NCBI RefSeq assembly: GCF_009183815.1
Contig: NZ_WEHX01000014.1
Span: forward strand, 1-36,668
DNA: 36,668 nucleotides
Reading direction: 5' to 3'
Source: Sutterella seckii
Lineage (GTDB): Bacteria; Pseudomonadota; Gammaproteobacteria; Burkholderiales; Burkholderiaceae_F
Shown: positions 1 through 7,927 of the stretch, in pieces
How positions within the stretch are numbered: the stretch's first letter is position 1
Layout: each line of letters starts with the position of its first letter
The notes under the pieces: generated by a model
Databases searched by the model: none
Seen by the model: only the letters and a program-made list of their open reading frames with translations
What the model was told of the DNA's origin: nothing
Made by a program: the position numbers and the translations under genes

Positions 1-95
1 GGACTCTACGATTCTCCTGAAGCCGCTCTCAAGCCCTTGATGAGGCTGGCTTGACCCCTGGTTGGGGAGTTATACCCCAACCAAGCCGAGATTTT
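1..95 (+). other. Unrelated sequence with perfect hairpin at the phzF breakpoint
   Basis: Frame 1 is open from the window edge to a TGA at 52-54 and could be the last 17 codons of an upstream gene. Directly after it is a perfect 9-bp inverted repeat, TGGTTGGGG (59-67) and CCCCAACCA (75-83), with a 7-nt loop. PhzF homology begins only after the hairpin, near position 93. An ORF end followed at once by a compact GC-rich hairpin and then a broken host gene resembles the right end of an IS200/IS605-type element. That is inference from architecture; the 17 codons alone do not identify a transposase or TnpB. A simple terminator of the upstream gene is the alternative. Confidence 0.35.
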
Positions 96-551
96 CCGTA
101 CGACCTGAAGCCCGTTCCGGTGACGAAGGAAATGGTCGAGGCTATCGGGGCCGCTCCCAGGGCCGCCTGTATGGGACGGGATCTGCTCTGTGTATTTGAC
201 GACCCTTCCGTTGTAGAACAACTCGCGCCTGATCTTGAAAGGCTCAAAGCGCTCGACGGTCTTCTTCTCCATGCAACGGCACCGGGGAGAGATTCGCAGA
301 TCGACTGCGTATCCCGATCCTTTGCGCCGAAGCTCGGCATCCCGGAAGATCCGGTGTGCGGCTCCGGCCACTGCCACATCATTCCGTACTGGGCCAAGGA
401 GCTCGGGAAGAACGCCCTGACGGCTTATCAGGCCTCTCCAAGAGGCGGAACGCTCTACTGCCGCATGGAGGGCAAGCGCGTTCTTTTAGCGGGAAAGGCC
501 GCACTCTATTCCTGCGGGGAGATTTTTGTTGACGCGCCCTCAATTGCTTGA
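51..551 (+). pseudogene. PhzF-family isomerase, C-terminal fragment
   Basis: PhzF-family proteins are two-domain, diaminopimelate-epimerase-fold enzymes of roughly 260-300 residues. Only about 155 residues of the C-terminal half are present. Homology starts at a DFP motif (about residue 14), and the family signature EDPVCGSGHCHIIPYWA is intact, followed by the QASPRGG and GKAAL segments. The N-terminal domain carrying the catalytic Glu (Glu45 in PhzF) is missing, and the frame is closed upstream by a stop at 18-20. The TTG at 51 is only the first possible start and is probably not a genuine one. I read this as a 5'-truncated, non-functional remnant rather than a short active protein. Confidence 0.75.
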
Positions 552-578
552 CAATTATTTGATTTTTATAAATAATAT
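548..578 (+). promoter_or_regulatory. Promoter of tandem RNA copy 1
   Basis: A perfect -35 box TTGACA is at 548-553. An AT-rich stretch follows with possible -10 boxes AATAAT (571-576, 17-nt spacer) or TAATAT (573-578, 19-nt spacer). This would start transcription near 583-586, just where similarity to the second copy begins. The -35 overlaps the end of the phzF remnant. Confidence 0.6.
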
Positions 579-584
579 TTGATA

Positions 585-734
585 AACGGATATGTTCCAA
601 CTGCGACTACCCTCGTCCTTATGATGGAGGGCATCCGAAGTGGCTGGAATCAGACCGGTTTCGCCGTGGCTAGTTGAAGGCGATTCTTCCGTTTCCTGAA
701 GCCGGCAGTCATTCAATGATCGCCGGCTTCTTTT
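585..734 (+). ncRNA. Structured small RNA, tandem copy 1 (unrecognised family)
   Basis: About 150 nt between a TTGACA promoter and a rho-independent terminator, without a plausible ORF. The 5' end AAACGGA (585-591) can pair with TCCGTTT (about 687-694), closing a multibranch core. Inside, GTTCCA pairs with TGGAAT and CCCTC with GAGGG. A conserved AGTTGAAGGCGATTC stretch leads into the 3' strand of the closing stem. A second copy at 908-1056 keeps the pairings while changing bases. There is no coding gene downstream on this strand before the minus-strand tRNA, so a trans-acting sRNA is more likely than a cis riboswitch. I do not recognise the family. Confidence 0.6.
698..734 (+). terminator. 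Rho-independent terminator of RNA copy 1
   Basis: Stem GAAGCCGGC (698-706) pairs perfectly with GCCGGCTTC (722-730) and is followed by TTTT (731-734). The loop contains a short inner helix TCAT/ATGA that is also present in copy 2. Confidence 0.8.
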
Positions 735-871
735 GCGATTCCCTCAGCATGCGGCTATTACAAATGACTAAGCCGCCTTCAGACGCCTGACGGAGAGCTT
801 CTCTGCGATTCCGTGCAATTCCGGCGAAAGCAGCCTCAACGGCATGCTTCAAGCCGCAGTCATCTCATTAT

Positions 872-903
872 TTGACAATTAGATGATTTCGCAGGAATAA
901 TAT
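872..903 (+). promoter_or_regulatory. Promoter of tandem RNA copy 2
   Basis: Perfect -35 TTGACA at 872-877 with AATAAT at 896-901 (18-nt spacer) or TAATAT at 898-903 as -10. The placement relative to the conserved RNA start matches copy 1. Confidence 0.6.
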
Positions 904-907
904 TTTC

Positions 908-1056
908 CAAACGGATATGTTCCCGTTGCGACTGCCGTCGGCTTCGGCTTGGCGGCCTTCCAAAGTGGCGGGAACAGACCAGCTTCGCCGAGGTCAGTTG
1001 AAGGCGATTCCTCCGTTGCTCAAAGCCGGTGGTCATCCAATGATCGCCGGCTTTTT
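908..1056 (+). ncRNA. Structured small RNA, tandem copy 2 (unrecognised family)
   Basis: Diverged duplicate of the RNA at 585-734, offset by 323 nt. Both begin AAACGGATATGTTCC and share CAGACC, TTCGCC and AGTTGAAGGCGATTC blocks. The closing helix is kept (AACGGA with TCCGTT). The second helix is GTTCCCG/CGGGAAC here against GTTCCA/TGGAAT in copy 1, so both strands changed together. The apical helix also differs (GCCG/CGGC type against CCCTC/GAGGG). Compensatory change over conserved loops indicates selection on RNA structure. The copies share promoter layout and terminator design. Confidence 0.6.
1022..1056 (+). terminator. Rho-independent terminator of RNA copy 2
   Basis: AAAGCCGG (1022-1029) pairs with CCGGCTTT (1047-1054), ending in TTTTT (1052-1056). 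The inner TCAT/ATGA helix is as in copy 1. Confidence 0.8.
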
Positions 1057-1112
1057 ACCGTATGACAGACGAGCAGAATTTCGAACGCCATTTCTTCACC
1101 CGCGCCCGAAAT

Positions 1113-1153
1113 AAAAAAAAGCCCCTTCTGCAAACGTAGAAAGGGCTTTTTTG
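1113..1153. terminator. Bidirectional terminator next to tRNA-Ser
   Basis: A run of A then GCCCCTT (1113-1127) pairs with AAGGGC and a T run (1141-1153), giving a hairpin with a U tract on either strand. It would terminate the minus-strand tRNA-Ser transcript and back up the sRNA terminator. Confidence 0.75.
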
Positions 1154-1224
1154 AATTGCTGCTTATGACCCGGCGTATGACCCTGTGGATCATTGCCGCG
1201 AATTGCCTGCGGCACAGAGGCGCC

Positions 1225-1313
1225 TGGCGGAAGGAGTGGGATTCGAACCCACGGAAGTTATTAGCTTCGCCGGTTTTCAAGACCGGTGCATTCAACCACT
1301 CTGCCATCCTTCC
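1225..1313 (-). tRNA. tRNA-Ser (anticodon UGA)
   Basis: The reverse complement folds as a class II tRNA with acceptor stem GGAAGGA/TCCTTCC, discriminator G and encoded CCA (1225-1227). The anticodon stem CCGGT/ACCGG carries loop CTTGAAA, giving anticodon TGA. A long variable arm follows, and the T arm contains GGTTCGAATCC. The long variable arm and UGA anticodon specify serine. Full length is 89 nt including CCA. It lies between accA (upstream) and the bidirectional terminator. Confidence 0.95.
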
Positions 1314-1473
1314 GGGATGCATAGGAGCAAGAAGTTTTCGGATTTTATATGAGAGACGTTGCTCCCGCAAGGAGGGAATCGCGGCGAGGCGCGGGACCCG
1401 CCGCCGGCGGAGAGCGAAACAGGAGCGCGAGGCCCCTGTTTCCTGATTTCTCAGTAACTGACTGACCCAGTCG

Positions 1474-2541
1474 TTAATCCTTTGCCTTCCCCAGATTCTG
1501 CGAGGAGCCTTCGTCGCGAAGCTCGAGCGCATCCTCAATATCCTTGGGGTCTGCAGCGGTCTGCGGTTCAGCGACGACGTCGAAGAACCCGTAGCCGCGC
1601 ATGCGTTCCGCACGGCGCTCAAGGAGATCGTCGATCGGAAGCTTCATGAGGGCGCGAAGTTCATCGATGAGCGCCTGCTTCAGATTCATCGCCATCAGCT
1701 TGGGATCGCGGTGAGCGCCGCCGAGGGGCTCGGAAATGACGCGATCGACGAGACCGAGCTTCGAGAGCCTGTCGGCCGTCAGTCCGAGGGCTTCCGCTGC
1801 GCGCGGCGCCTGCGCCGCGTCCTTCCAGAGAATGGAGGCGCAGCCTTCGGGAGAAATCACCGAGTAGGTCGAATACTGCAGCATCATCACGATGTCTGCA
1901 ACAGCGATCGCGAGCGCGCCGCCAGATCCGCCCTCGCCGATCACGCAGGAGATGATGGGCACCCGAAGCCCCGCCATTTCAAAGATGTTGCGCCCGATGG
2001 CCTCGGACTGACCGCGCTCCTCGGCGTCGATGCCGGGATAAGCACCCGGCGTATCAACGAAGGTGACGACCGGCAGATCAAACTTCTCGGCAAGCTCCAT
2101 GAGCCTCAGGGCCTTTCTGTACCCCTCGGGCTTGGCCATGCCGAAATTGCGCTGCGTGCGCTCCTTAAGCGTTCTGCCCTTCTGGTGGCCGATCACGACG
2201 ACGTTCATGTCGGCAAGGCGCGCGAGGCCGCCCACGATGGCCTGATCGTCCGCAAACGCGCGGTCGCCGTGGAGCTCGTGGAAATCCGTGAAGATTTCAT
2301 CGATGTAGTCGAGCGTATAGGGGCGCGCCGGGTGACGGGCGACGAGCGAGCACTGCCAGGGCGTGAGGGACGCATAGATCTTCTTGACGAGCTCGTTTCC
2401 CTTCGCTTCGAGGGAAGCGATTTCGCTCTCAACCGATACGCCGCTCTTCGACTCCGTTTCGGTGAGCTCGCGCAGTTCATCAATCTTCTTCTCGAGCACC
2501 TCAATGTCGTGCTCGAATTCAAGGAATACTTTCTTGGCCAT
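1474..2541 (-). CDS. accA: Acetyl-CoA carboxylase carboxyltransferase subunit alpha
   Basis: Alpha subunit of the acetyl-CoA carboxylase carboxyltransferase, which with AccD moves CO2 from carboxybiotin to acetyl-CoA to make malonyl-CoA, the committed step of fatty-acid synthesis in the cytosol. The protein starts with the family helical segment ([18 protein letters not shown]), then the crotonase-like core with [27 protein letters not shown] and [14 protein letters not shown]. Length is about 355 residues, somewhat longer than E. coli AccA (319), with an acidic C-terminal tail. I chose the ATG at 2541 because [10 protein letters not shown] aligns with family N-termini; a start nine codons upstream is possible. 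A hairpin (CTCTGCGGCT 2596-2605, AGCCGCAGAG 2626-2635) lies between it and cysS. A GAAACAGG/CCTGTTTC hairpin (1416-1442) lies beyond the stop. Confidence 0.97.
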   Translation of the reverse strand: MAKKVFLEFEHDIEVLEKKIDELRELTETESKSGVSVESEIASLEAKGNELVKKIYASLTPWQCSLVARHPARPYTLDYIDEIFTDFHELHGDRAFADDQAIVGGLARLADMNVVVIGHQKGRTLKERTQRNFGMAKPEGYRKALRLMELAEKFDLPVVTFVDTPGAYPGIDAEERGQSEAIGRNIFEMAGLRVPIISCVIGEGGSGGALAIAVADIVMMLQYSTYSVISPEGCASILWKDAAQAPRAAEALGLTADRLSKLGLVDRVISEPLGGAHRDPKLMAMNLKQALIDELRALMKLPIDDLLERRAERMRGYGFFDVVAEPQTAADPKDIEDALELRDEGSSQNLGKAKD

Positions 2542-2664
2542 CTTCTTGCGTGCAGAGCCGCTCCACATGGAGCGCTGCTGATGTTGGGTCAGTGTCTCTG
2601 CGGCTGTTTCCGCCTGAAAGGAAAAAGCCGCAGAGGATTCAGGTGATTCGATTTCAGAGCGCGG

Positions 2665-4071
2665 TCAGATCCTGCGCCACGTCGTGCCGCCGGGACCGTC
2701 CTGAAGCTCCACGCCTTCGGCGAGAAGGCCCTTTCTGATCTCGTCGGCGCGCGCGAAGTTCTTTGCCTTCTTCGCGGCAGCGCGCTCGGCGATCAGCGCC
2801 TCAATCCGGGCTTCCTCGCCCGCATCCTGAACGCCGCCCTGGAGGAACTTCTCCGGATCGTTCGTGAGGATGTTGAGAATATGGCCGAGCCCGAGGAGCT
2901 GGCGCACGAGTTCTTCGGAACCCGTACGGTTGATTTCCGTTGCGAGCTCAAAGAGCACCGCCACCGCCTGCGCCGTATTGAAGTCGTCGTCCATCGCCTC
3001 GCGGAAACGCGCCGCATAGGGCTCATTCCAGTCGATCGGCTGCCCGTCGCCCTTCCGGCCCTTGAGGGCCGTGTAAAGGCGAACCAGCCCCTTATGGGCT
3101 TCCTCAATGAGGCCCGAGGAGAAGGTGATGGGGCTTCTGTACTGGCTTCTCAGGAGGAAGAAGCGGAGGACTTCGGCGCCGAACCCGTCGCCGTAGGCTT
3201 CGTTCGTTTCCTTGAGCGCATCGCGGATGGTCCAGAAGTTGCCGAGCGACTTGCTCATCTTCTCTTCCGTGCCGTCGGCCGCGCGAACGCGCAGCGGCCC
3301 CGAATGCATCCAGTAGTTGGCGAAGGTTTTGCCCGTCGCCGCCTCGCTCTGGGCGATTTCATTTTCATGGTGCGGGAAGATGAGGTCCGGGCCGCCGCCA
3401 TGAATGTCGATCGTTTCGCCCAAGAGATTCATCGCCATCGCCGAGCACTCGATGTGCCAGCCCGGACGACCGCAGCCCCACTTTGAGGTCCACTGCGGCT
3501 CGCCCGGCTTCGCGCTCTTCCAGAGAACGAAGTCGAGAGGATCGCGCTTGCCCTGACCGACCTGCACGCGGGCCCCTGACTGAAGGTCGTCGATCGACTT
3601 CCCCGAGAGATGCCCGTAGTTCTTAAAGCCCCTCACGGAATAGTCGACGTCGCCGTCGGCAGCATGGTAAGCGTAGCCCTTTTCCTCAAGCTTTTCAATG
3701 AGGCCGAGCATCTGCGGAATGTATTCGGTCGCGCGGGGCTCGAACGTGGGCGCGAGGCACCCGAGCGCAATCATGTCTTCCTGCATGGCCTTCGCGAACT
3801 CAGCCGTGAGGGCGTCGGTCGTGATGCCGCGCTCCGCCGCGCGGCGGATGATTTTGTCGTCCACGTCGGTGATGTTGCGCACGAAGGTCACCTGGTAGCC
3901 CGACGCCTCAAGCCAGCGGCGAACGACGTCGAAAGCGACGAACGTGCGGCCGTGGCCGATGTGGCAGTAGTCGTAGACGGTGACGCCGCAGACGTACATG
4001 CGCACGCGGCCGGGTTCGATCGATTTGAAGGGGCGCTGTTCGCGCGAATAGGTCGAATAAATCGAAAGCAT
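2665..4071 (-). CDS. cysS: Cysteinyl-tRNA synthetase
   Basis: Class Ia aminoacyl-tRNA synthetase charging tRNA-Cys in the cytosol. It shows the N-terminal YVCGVTVYD with the zinc Cys, the HIGH signature within CHIGHGRTF, zinc-ligand segments [10 protein letters not shown] and [11 protein letters not shown], and KMSKS in the catalytic loop. The C-terminal part has the helical anticodon-binding DALR-type region and the usual terminal [14 protein letters not shown] segment. Length is about 468 residues, near the family norm (461 in E. coli). The open frame runs 53 codons further upstream, but the ATG at 4071 is preceded by AGGA at a proper distance and matches the family N-terminus. It lies 123 bp upstream of accA on the same strand. 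Confidence 0.97.
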   Translation of the reverse strand: MLSIYSTYSREQRPFKSIEPGRVRMYVCGVTVYDYCHIGHGRTFVAFDVVRRWLEASGYQVTFVRNITDVDDKIIRRAAERGITTDALTAEFAKAMQEDMIALGCLAPTFEPRATEYIPQMLGLIEKLEEKGYAYHAADGDVDYSVRGFKNYGHLSGKSIDDLQSGARVQVGQGKRDPLDFVLWKSAKPGEPQWTSKWGCGRPGWHIECSAMAMNLLGETIDIHGGGPDLIFPHHENEIAQSEAATGKTFANYWMHSGPLRVRAADGTEEKMSKSLGNFWTIRDALKETNEAYGDGFGAEVLRFFLLRSQYRSPITFSSGLIEEAHKGLVRLYTALKGRKGDGQPIDWNEPYAARFREAMDDDFNTAQAVAVLFELATEINRTGSEELVRQLLGLGHILNILTNDPEKFLQGGVQDAGEEARIEALIAERAAAKKAKNFARADEIRKGLLAEGVELQDGPGGTTWRRI

Positions 4072-4479
4072 GGAATTCCTGAGAAATCTGTCCTTCTGAA
4101 GCGCTTCGGCATAACCCTTGTAGCAGCGCATGCGCAGGTAGCAGCACGAACCGTTCTCGCTGATCCAGCGAAGGTGCCGCAGGGACGGGAGAAAAGATTC
4201 CCGATACAAAGTTCTGAGCTTCTGAATCATGGGCGGCGGCTACAATTACGAGCTGAAGCGCCCCCGGCCGAAAGGCCTCAAGGGCTTTGCTCAATTTTCG
4301 GATTCGCTCGCCCCGGAGGGCGCGCGGACGAAAGATCATAAGAGTATAGCCGCCCGGCAGGTCTCAACAGCCTTCGAAAGCGACTTCTCCCATGCCGGAA
4401 GCATGGATCAGCCGTTAGCCTGATGGCTTAATGCTCTTCAATATGCTTCGCCGGCTTTCCTCGACAGACACCTGACCCG
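4072..4479. other. Divergent intergenic region cysS / TPR gene
   Basis: About 400 bp between divergent genes with no believable ORF. On the minus strand a possible -10 TATACT (4343-4348) lacks a clear -35, so any cysS promoter here is weakly supported. No known riboswitch or T-box features were recognised. Confidence 0.4.
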
Positions 4480-5052
4480 ATGAGTAGTTTCATGCGCGCC
4501 AAAAAGATGCTCCTTTCCACCTGCGCCGCCCTTGCGCTCGGTCTTTCCTTCCTGAGCGCCCCTGCTCTGGCAGCCTCGGAAATGGAGGAGCTTGCGGCAA
4601 CCCTGCACCCGGGAGATTTTTCGCCCCGCGTCGAACAGCTTCTCACGAACGGACATCCCGCGCAGGCGCTTGAGCTTGCCGACATCGGCATCAAGCGCAA
4701 CCCCCGGAATGCCCAGCTTCAGTTTCTGCGCACCGTGAGCCTTGAGTCGCTCGGGCGCACCGAGGACGCCGCGAAGGGCCTCAAATCCCTCATCGCCGCC
4801 TACCCGGAAATCCCCGAACCCTACAACAACCTCGCCGTCATCGAGGCGGGCTTCGGAAACCTCGAGGAAGCGCAGGGGCTTCTCAAGAAGGCGCTCGTCA
4901 TCAATCCGAAGTTTTCGCTCGCTCAGAAGAATCTCGGCGACGTCTACCTTGCGCTCGCGCTCGAATGCTATGAGGCTGCTGCGCCCGCACTCGAATCGAA
5001 TGCTGAACTTCAGTCGAGACTGAGGACACTGAAGCGCATCAGCGGCCGCTGA
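4480..5052 (+). CDS. Exported TPR-repeat protein
   Basis: 190-residue protein with a cleavable-looking signal peptide (basic start, hydrophobic stretch, cleavage near APALA-A, about residue 32). About four helical repeats of TPR type follow, for example LELADIGIKRNPRNAQLQFL, AAYPEIPEPYNNLAVIEAG and ALVINPKFSLAQKNLGDVY. It probably acts as a periplasmic or envelope scaffold; no specific partner can be inferred. It is followed 62 bp downstream by two cyclophilin genes and lpxH, an arrangement I recall from other Burkholderiales, which suggests an envelope-quality role. ATG at 4480 or at 4492 could be the start; no strong Shine-Dalgarno decides it. Confidence 0.8.
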   Translation: MSSFMRAKKMLLSTCAALALGLSFLSAPALAASEMEELAATLHPGDFSPRVEQLLTNGHPAQALELADIGIKRNPRNAQLQFLRTVSLESLGRTEDAAKGLKSLIAAYPEIPEPYNNLAVIEAGFGNLEEAQGLLKKALVINPKFSLAQKNLGDVYLALALECYEAAAPALESNAELQSRLRTLKRISGR

Positions 5053-5114
5053 TGCCGTGCTCAGAGTCAGTTCCCGGCACTTTCCTTTTCTTATAAGAGA
5101 CCAATCGGACAATC

Positions 5115-5696
5115 ATGCAGTACCGCTCCCGTCTTCTTCTTCCGCTTCTTCCTGCCGCCTCCTTCCTCGCCGCGCCCCTCGCGCGCGCCGCGGCTAAGGA
5201 ACCCCGCGTTGAAATTGAAACCTCTCTCGGCAAGATCGTCGTGCGTCTCGCGCCCGACCGCGCCCCGCAGACGGTGAAGAACTTCCTGCGCTACGTGAAC
5301 GAGGGCTTCTACAACGGCACGATCTTCCACCGCGTCATCCCGGGCTTCATGGTCCAGGGGGGCGGCTTCGACGAAACGCTTCGCGAAAAGCCCACGCACG
5401 AACCCATTCCGCTCGAAGCCCGCGGCGGTCTCAGAAACGACCGCTACACGATCGCCATGGCCCGCACGAGCTACCCGCATTCGGCGACGTCGCAGTTCTA
5501 CATCAACGTTGCCGACAACGACTTCCTCAATGCCGATCAGGCTCAGGACGGCAACGGCTACTGCGTCTTCGGCACGGTGATTTCCGGAACCGACGTGGTC
5601 GACAAGATCGCTGCCGTTCCGACGGGAAGCCGCCGCGGCATGGGCGACGTCCCGGTGACGACCGTGAAGATTCTTTCGGCGAAGGTTCTGCCCTGA
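5115..5696 (+). CDS. ppiA: Periplasmic cyclophilin-type peptidyl-prolyl isomerase
   Basis: Catalyses cis-trans isomerisation of X-Pro bonds in exported proteins. An N-terminal signal peptide (about residues 1-25, ending ARA) precedes one cyclophilin domain. The hallmark FHRVIPGFMVQGGGF carries the catalytic Arg, and the [15 protein letters not shown] and GYCVFGTVISG segments complete the proline pocket. At 193 residues it matches PpiA-type enzymes. It is a paralogue of the next gene, which lacks a signal peptide, so the pair covers periplasm and cytosol. There is no strong ribosome-binding site. Confidence 0.92.
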   Translation: MQYRSRLLLPLLPAASFLAAPLARAAAKEPRVEIETSLGKIVVRLAPDRAPQTVKNFLRYVNEGFYNGTIFHRVIPGFMVQGGGFDETLREKPTHEPIPLEARGGLRNDRYTIAMARTSYPHSATSQFYINVADNDFLNADQAQDGNGYCVFGTVISGTDVVDKIAAVPTGSRRGMGDVPVTTVKILSAKVLP

Positions 5697-5897
5697 TCAT
5701 CGGGCCCTTCGTTAAGCTCGCCCGGGGGTGAGCGCAGAAGCGTTTTGCCCCTTATGCGACAATAACGATTCCCCTTCCGGAAGGTCCGCGAGGATGCTTC
5801 CGAAAGGTTTTCACGCTGCCTGACGACAGAAGTCAGCCTTTCCTAGAGAAGGAGCTTCGCGCAGCGCGCATTTACTTTTGACCAGTTTTATTCTCAA

Positions 5898-6389
5898 ATG
5901 ATTCGCTTCACTACCAATCTCGGCGTCATCGACATTGAACTTGATCCCGAACACGCTCCGATCACCTGCGAAAACTTCGAAAACTATGTGAAGTCGGGCT
6001 TCTACAACGGCACGATCTTCCACCGCGTGATCAAGGGCTTCATGATTCAGGGCGGCGGCTTTGAACCGGGCATGCAGCAGAAGCCCACCAACGATCCGAT
6101 CAAGAACGAAGCCGACAACGGCCTGAAGAACGACAAGTACACGATCGCGATGGCCCGCACGAACGATCCGCATTCGGCCACCGCTCAGTTCTTCATCAAC
6201 GTCGCCGACAACGACTTCCTCAACCACACCGCCCCCACGGGCAACGGCTGGGGTTATGCCGTCTTCGGCAAGGTCGTGGCCGGTCAGGACGTGGTCGATC
6301 AGATCGCGCGCGTGCGCACGGGCACCCGCGGCTGGTTCGGCGACGTGCCCGTTGAGGACGTCGTCATCGAAAAGGCCGAGGAGATCTGA
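5898..6389 (+). CDS. ppiB: Cytoplasmic cyclophilin-type peptidyl-prolyl isomerase
   Basis: 163-residue single-domain cyclophilin without a signal peptide, as in E. coli PpiB (164). Conserved [15 protein letters not shown], the [15 protein letters not shown] active-site segment and [18 protein letters not shown] are all present. It assists cytosolic protein folding. It lies 201 bp after ppiA and 5 bp before lpxH, so ppiB and lpxH are probably co-transcribed. The intergenic region upstream contains GC-rich inverted sequence (around 5700-5735) that may end the ppiA transcript. Confidence 0.95.
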   Translation: MIRFTTNLGVIDIELDPEHAPITCENFENYVKSGFYNGTIFHRVIKGFMIQGGGFEPGMQQKPTNDPIKNEADNGLKNDKYTIAMARTNDPHSATAQFFINVADNDFLNHTAPTGNGWGYAVFGKVVAGQDVVDQIARVRTGTRGWFGDVPVEDVVIEKAEEI

Positions 6390-6394
6390 GTCTG

Positions 6395-7312
6395 ATGACT
6401 GAGAGCCGCCCGGAACCGAGCGACGGCATGGTGGGGACGAAAGCGCCAACGAAAGGGAAAATTCCCTTCGGCATGAGGCTCTTTCTCCTCATCAATTCCA
6501 CCCTGCGTTTTTTCAGCAGAAGCAAAATGGACCTTTCACAGTTTCCGCCTCCTGCGCTCGCCGGGCGAACCGAGGTCGAGCCGCTTACCAATCCGGTAAT
6601 CATTTCGGACCTGCATCTCTCGCCCACGAAGCCGAAGACCATCATGGCGTTCGTTCGCTTCATGAAGTCCGTGGCGCCGCGCTATCCGGAACTCGTGATC
6701 CTCGGCGACCTTTTCGACTTCTGGCTCGGCGACGACGCGCACCCGGAAGCAAAGCCCGTCATGGCGCTCCTGAAGCTCCATGCGGCCACCGGCCGGCGCG
6801 TGCTCGTCATGCCCGGAAACCGCGACTTTGTGCTCGGCGAAGGCTTTGCGCAGGCGATCGGCGCGGAGCTCCTCCGCGACCCCGTCGTGGTCGAAATCAA
6901 GGGCCGCAAAGTGCTTCTCGCGCACGGCGACGAATGGTGCCTGAGAGATACGGGATACCAGAAATTCCGCAAACTCACGCACGATCCGGTGTGGCAGGCG
7001 ATGATGCTCAAGAAATCCGTCGCAGAACGCATTGAAGTCGCGAAAGAAGCGCGCTCGCAGTCTGAAACCGACAAGGCGCAGAAATTCATGGACGTGATGG
7101 ACGTGGTCGAAGGCGCCGTGGCCGAAGCCGCGAAGTCTGCCGGCGTGGATCTCGTCATTCACGGACACACGCACCGTCCGGCCGCCCACGTCTTCGACAA
7201 CTACGAACGCTGGGTGATTCCCGACTGGAAGCTCGACGGCGTCGAGGGGGCGGGAAAGAGCGGCTGCATCACGTTCCTCGACAACGGCAGGCCCCAGATC
7301 CAGATGTTCTGA
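6395..7312 (+). CDS. lpxH: UDP-2,3-diacylglucosamine diphosphatase
   Basis: Lipid A pathway enzyme that hydrolyses UDP-2,3-diacylglucosamine to lipid X and UMP at the inner membrane. It is a calcineurin-type metallophosphoesterase with all metal motifs: SDLHL (residues 71-75), GDLFDFWLGDD (about 104-114), GNRDF (about 141-145), HGDEW and HGHTHRP. The core begins near residue 66, so the protein has about 65 extra N-terminal residues compared with E. coli LpxH (240 aa), including a hydrophobic patch (MRLFLLINSTLRFF). A GAGGAG at 6379-6384 supports the start at 6395; the internal ATG at 6527 is an alternative. It sits directly behind ppiB and is followed by a strong terminator. Confidence 0.92.
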   Translation: MTESRPEPSDGMVGTKAPTKGKIPFGMRLFLLINSTLRFFSRSKMDLSQFPPPALAGRTEVEPLTNPVIISDLHLSPTKPKTIMAFVRFMKSVAPRYPELVILGDLFDFWLGDDAHPEAKPVMALLKLHAATGRRVLVMPGNRDFVLGEGFAQAIGAELLRDPVVVEIKGRKVLLAHGDEWCLRDTGYQKFRKLTHDPVWQAMMLKKSVAERIEVAKEARSQSETDKAQKFMDVMDVVEGAVAEAAKSAGVDLVIHGHTHRPAAHVFDNYERWVIPDWKLDGVEGAGKSGCITFLDNGRPQIQMF

Positions 7313-7338
7313 GCGTTCTGATTCCCTATTTGCCGCCC

Positions 7339-7388
7339 AAATAAAAATGCCCGGGAAAGAGAAATCTCCCCAGGCATTTTTATTTGCG
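7339..7388. terminator. Bidirectional terminator between lpxH and haem monooxygenase gene
   Basis: Thirteen-bp perfect stem AAATAAAAATGCC (7339-7351) with GGCATTTTTATTT (7373-7385). It gives a U-rich 3' flank in both directions and separates convergent genes. Confidence 0.85.
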
Positions 7389-7429
7389 GGCGATGCTCCC
7401 ATGGGAGAAACGTCGCCCCGGCAGAATCG

Positions 7430-7744
7430 TCAGATCAGAACTTCAAAGCACTCAAGCTCCGGACGCTCGACGTACATTTCGCGGTTCTTCGGGCCCGTGG
7501 AATGGGACTTCCTGAAGTGTTCCGACTTCGTCCAGTTGAGGAAGTCCTCCTTCGACTGCCAGCGCGCAAAGGAGGAAAAGAGGACGTAGCCGTCCTTCTT
7601 CGCATCAAGCTTGAAGAAGCGGAATTCCAGCAGCCCCGGCATGGATTTTGCACTGACATCCGCTCCCTGCCAGACCTTGAGGTACGCGTCGGCGAACTCC
7701 GGCTTGATCTTGAAGCGGTTCATCGTGATGTATTCGGATGCCAT
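7430..7744 (-). CDS. IsdG-like antibiotic-biosynthesis-monooxygenase-fold protein
   Basis: 104-residue dimeric ferredoxin-like (ABM-fold) protein. Members degrade haem (IsdG/HmoA type) or oxidise small aromatics. Asn9, Trp71 and His81 match the Asn/Trp/His triad of IsdG (N7, W67, H77), including the 10-residue Trp-His spacing in a WQSKEDFLNWTKSEHFRKSH segment. Oxygen-dependent or alternative haem ring opening with iron release in the cytosol is therefore plausible, but ABM proteins are diverse and substrate is not proven. The start at 7744 has a GGGAG eight bases upstream; an in-frame upstream start adding 11 codons lacks this. The gene diverges from a LysR regulator 183 bp away and converges on lpxH. 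Confidence 0.8.
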   Translation of the reverse strand: MASEYITMNRFKIKPEFADAYLKVWQGADVSAKSMPGLLEFRFFKLDAKKDGYVLFSSFARWQSKEDFLNWTKSEHFRKSHSTGPKNREMYVERPELECFEVLI

Positions 7745-7820
7745 GAAAGCACTCCCAAAAAAGTTTCGATGACGCAAAGACTACGGGAAAACGCGGGCCC
7801 GAAACAGCGATCGTTACATC

Positions 7821-7849
7821 CATATACGCCGCAATGAATTTGTAAACAA
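7821..7849 (-). promoter_or_regulatory. Promoter of IsdG-like gene with overlapping dyad
   Basis: On the minus strand TTGTTT (7844-7849) is separated by exactly 17 nt from TATATG (7821-7826). The -35 overlaps a small dyad TTGT-AA-ACAA (7840-7849) in the gap to the divergent LysR gene, a possible regulator contact site. Confidence 0.45.
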
Positions 7850-7927
7850 TCCCCGGCAGACCAGTCCCGCTCCCCGACCCCAAGGCTTTCAGCCGAAAAT
7901 ATTCTTTTTCCCCGACAGATCTCATCC

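Noticed and set aside
1020-1622. 200-codon minus-strand frame crossing tRNA-Ser and the accA end
   Set aside because: It runs through a well-formed tRNA and a terminator and shows no family features.
4072-4230. 53-codon N-terminal extension of cysS
   Set aside because: No similarity to CysRS N-termini; a good AGGA site precedes the ATG at 4071.
7640-7665. Second sigma-54-like match (GG-N10-GC with TTTTGCA)
   Set aside because: It lies inside the IsdG-like coding region, points away from any start and lacks the TGGCA consensus.
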